This document shows positions 62,349 to 64,000 of a stretch of DNA of 64,000 nt, piece by piece. This DNA comes from Eledone cirrhosa (lineage: Eukaryota > Mollusca > Cephalopoda > Octopoda > Eledonidae). A program made the translations under genes and the position numbers. The stretch is taken from positions 26,993,515 to 27,057,514 of the forward strand of contig OZ024748.1 in assembly GCA_964016885.1 (NCBI GenBank), in the 5' to 3' direction. The notes below the pieces were generated by a model, which saw nothing but the letters and a program-made list of their open reading frames with translations, was not told the DNA's origin and made no database searches. The number at the start of each line of letters is the position of its first letter. Position 1 is the stretch's first letter.

Positions 62349-64000
62349 CCAGCTTTGTCTTTCTTCTGTTCGATGTTGATAAATAAACTACCTGTATTGG
62401 AGTCGATTCTTTTATAACCCTTTCTTCCTCTCTGGAAGAAATCAGCTGTGTTTTAGACCTGGAGATGGGATGGCTCCACCAGGTTTAATTTACCCAAGAT
62501 ACCGTATGTCACGACGCCACCTCTTCGATTCAATTCTTCATTCATTCTTCAAAATATGAATATATATATAATATACGTACATGTTTGTGTGCGCGCGTGC
62601 TGTTGTTTTTAAATAACAGGTCTTCGCTGATCGAATAGACGAATGTTGCCCAACCTGACGTACGTAGTCCACCGGGAAGGGGGTTTCTTTTGTGGACAAA
62701 TCTTTCAAAAACCTCAGCTCCGTGGGGTAAACAAAATCATTTAAATAAAAGAGGGACATTGTTAGTTGAAAGGTTGTGAGACACTGGAATAAACAGGGAT
62801 CCTCGTTAGTTGAAAGGTTGGAAGACAACTGGAATAAAAAGTTGAAAGGTTTGGTGCTACTGAAATAATAGTAATAAAAAAACAACTTCTGATAGAATCT
62901 TTTTGTAAGAACAACCCGCATCGTAGTTACGACAGGAACCTCTCCAGGGTAGCTTGACCTGCTATAAATAACAGTCAAATCTTCCCCCACACACACCCCC
63001 TACCGGCTTAAAGAAGGAAGGGCACATCGGTGAACGTATTTCTAGATATACAAATAAAGGGTATTGATCATAACAAGAACGTCTTTGATCATAGGCTTGC
63101 ACAACTGGGGCTAAACAACAGTAATGATGACGATTCCGAATTTGCCAAGTCTTTATGTAAATTTATAGCGACAGGAGACGAATATAAGTTATGTGTTTAT
63201 CTGTTTGATTTAATTTTGCTGTTTGTTAAACTTTGCACCTCTCAAAATATTTTCGTAACCATTATTTTTTTCTTTTCATAACGTTAGTTTGTTCTGTTTA
63301 TAGATGTCATTTAAGCTCGTGTCAGCCCTGATCGAAACACACCTATTAAGTAACATGTCACAGCCAGGTATAGTGTATCTAGGACTACATTATCTTATAG
63401 ATACGAAGCGTTTTTATTGATAAAAAAAACAAAAATAAGCTTCATTCTTTTAACAAAAAAAAAAAGAAAAAAATTAGATTACTTTATTAAAATTATTAGT
63501 TTGAAAAAATAGGTTTTTCTTTCCTTTTTAAAGACTACTTGTGATTTGAGTGCGATTTGACTGCTATTTTTTAACAAGTCTGGTGAATGTGTAGATCACT
63601 GATTCCCAACCTGACCAAAGTTACACCTACAACAATCGGTTTTCTCAGCCCTTCCTTTTCAGTAAAAATATATTGTTTGTGTGATTAAGAAGCTTGCTTG
63701 GCAACCATAAGGTTTTGGATTTCGAACCCACTGCATGGCATCTTGTCTTCTATAAGCCTCGGGCTAATCAATTGTTGTATGAGTGAATTTGGTAGATGGA
63801 AATTGCAGAAGCCTGTTCATTACTATTACCACCACCATATAACATCTATTTTTCACGCTTGTATGGGTTAAATGGACTGTCATGTTATGAGGCTAATTTT
63901 AAATAATCTTGATATATATAGATATATATGTGTGTGTGATTGTGTCTATCTGTCTTCACATACATCTTTGCATTGATACCATTTAAGCAAACAATGATAT
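62345..64000. other. Intron of the WD40 gene or intergenic; no further exon confirmed
   Basis: A short tandem duplication of GTTAGTTGAAAGGTTG lies at 62763-62850. A decayed LINE tail on the - strand (CATCTATTTTTCACGCTTG...) lies at about 63841-63880. The ORF at 63030-63281 (contains DHNKNVFDHRLAQLGLNN) has no WD40, SAM or U-box match; an AG at its left and hydrophilic composition leave it a weak exon candidate only. Confidence 0.4.

Overview
The window is animal nuclear DNA, most likely from a cephalopod and probably an octopus. The genes have introns, the intergenic space is full of (TA)n/(ATAC)n microsatellites and (GATGAT)n tails, and there are many tRNA-derived SINEs and RTE-like LINEs of a kind I associate with octopus genomes. 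The species call is inference; no marker gene was searched.

Genes. (1) A constitutive-type HSP70 (HSPA8/Hsc70) on the + strand. It has a heat-shock/CRE promoter near 4.98-5.03 kb, a noncoding first exon, and six coding exons from 7107 to 11090 encoding 651 aa ending in EEVD. (2) A small unrecognised lysine-rich gene on the - strand (13506-11959, two coding exons, 135 aa), convergent with HSPA8. (3) A complete 15-exon aspartyl aminopeptidase (DNPEP, M18) on the - strand from 57957 down to 37771, 464 aa, with all metal-ligand residues present and introns packed with transposons. (4) The first coding exon of a WD40 gene resembling WDSUB1 on the + strand at 61862, running off the right end.

Mobile DNA. 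At least four non-LTR retrotransposon families are present: a CR1/Jockey-like remnant at 2.2-3.6 kb; a dominant RTE-like family with a PHD-like finger between RT and C-terminal domain; a third family at 44.4 and 48.1 kb; and a fourth RT scrap at 55.4 kb. There are two SINE families, one sharing its 3' tail with the RTE-like LINE. DNA transposons include a dead D34D mariner, nested pogo-like MITEs, a hAT MITE with its 8-bp target duplication, a piggyBac-like TTAA MITE pair, a Helitron helicase scrap and two foldback elements.

Main discovery. From 23.25 to 27.71 kb lies a 310-bp satellite in two inverted tandem arrays (7 and 8 copies). Each unit carries a complete hammerhead self-cleaving ribozyme motif: 8 on the + strand, 7 on the - strand. 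The inversion point falls inside the ribozyme closing stem. A second, unrelated repeat (about 440-bp unit; 0.65-1.18 kb and, inverted and circularly permuted, 30.48-30.91 kb) carries another hammerhead whose two copies show a compensatory stem change. Both look like retrozyme or Penelope-type ribozyme elements: noncoding, tandem, and probably passing through circular RNA. They lie among (TA)n tracts beside convergent RTE-like LINEs that could supply reverse transcriptase (inference).
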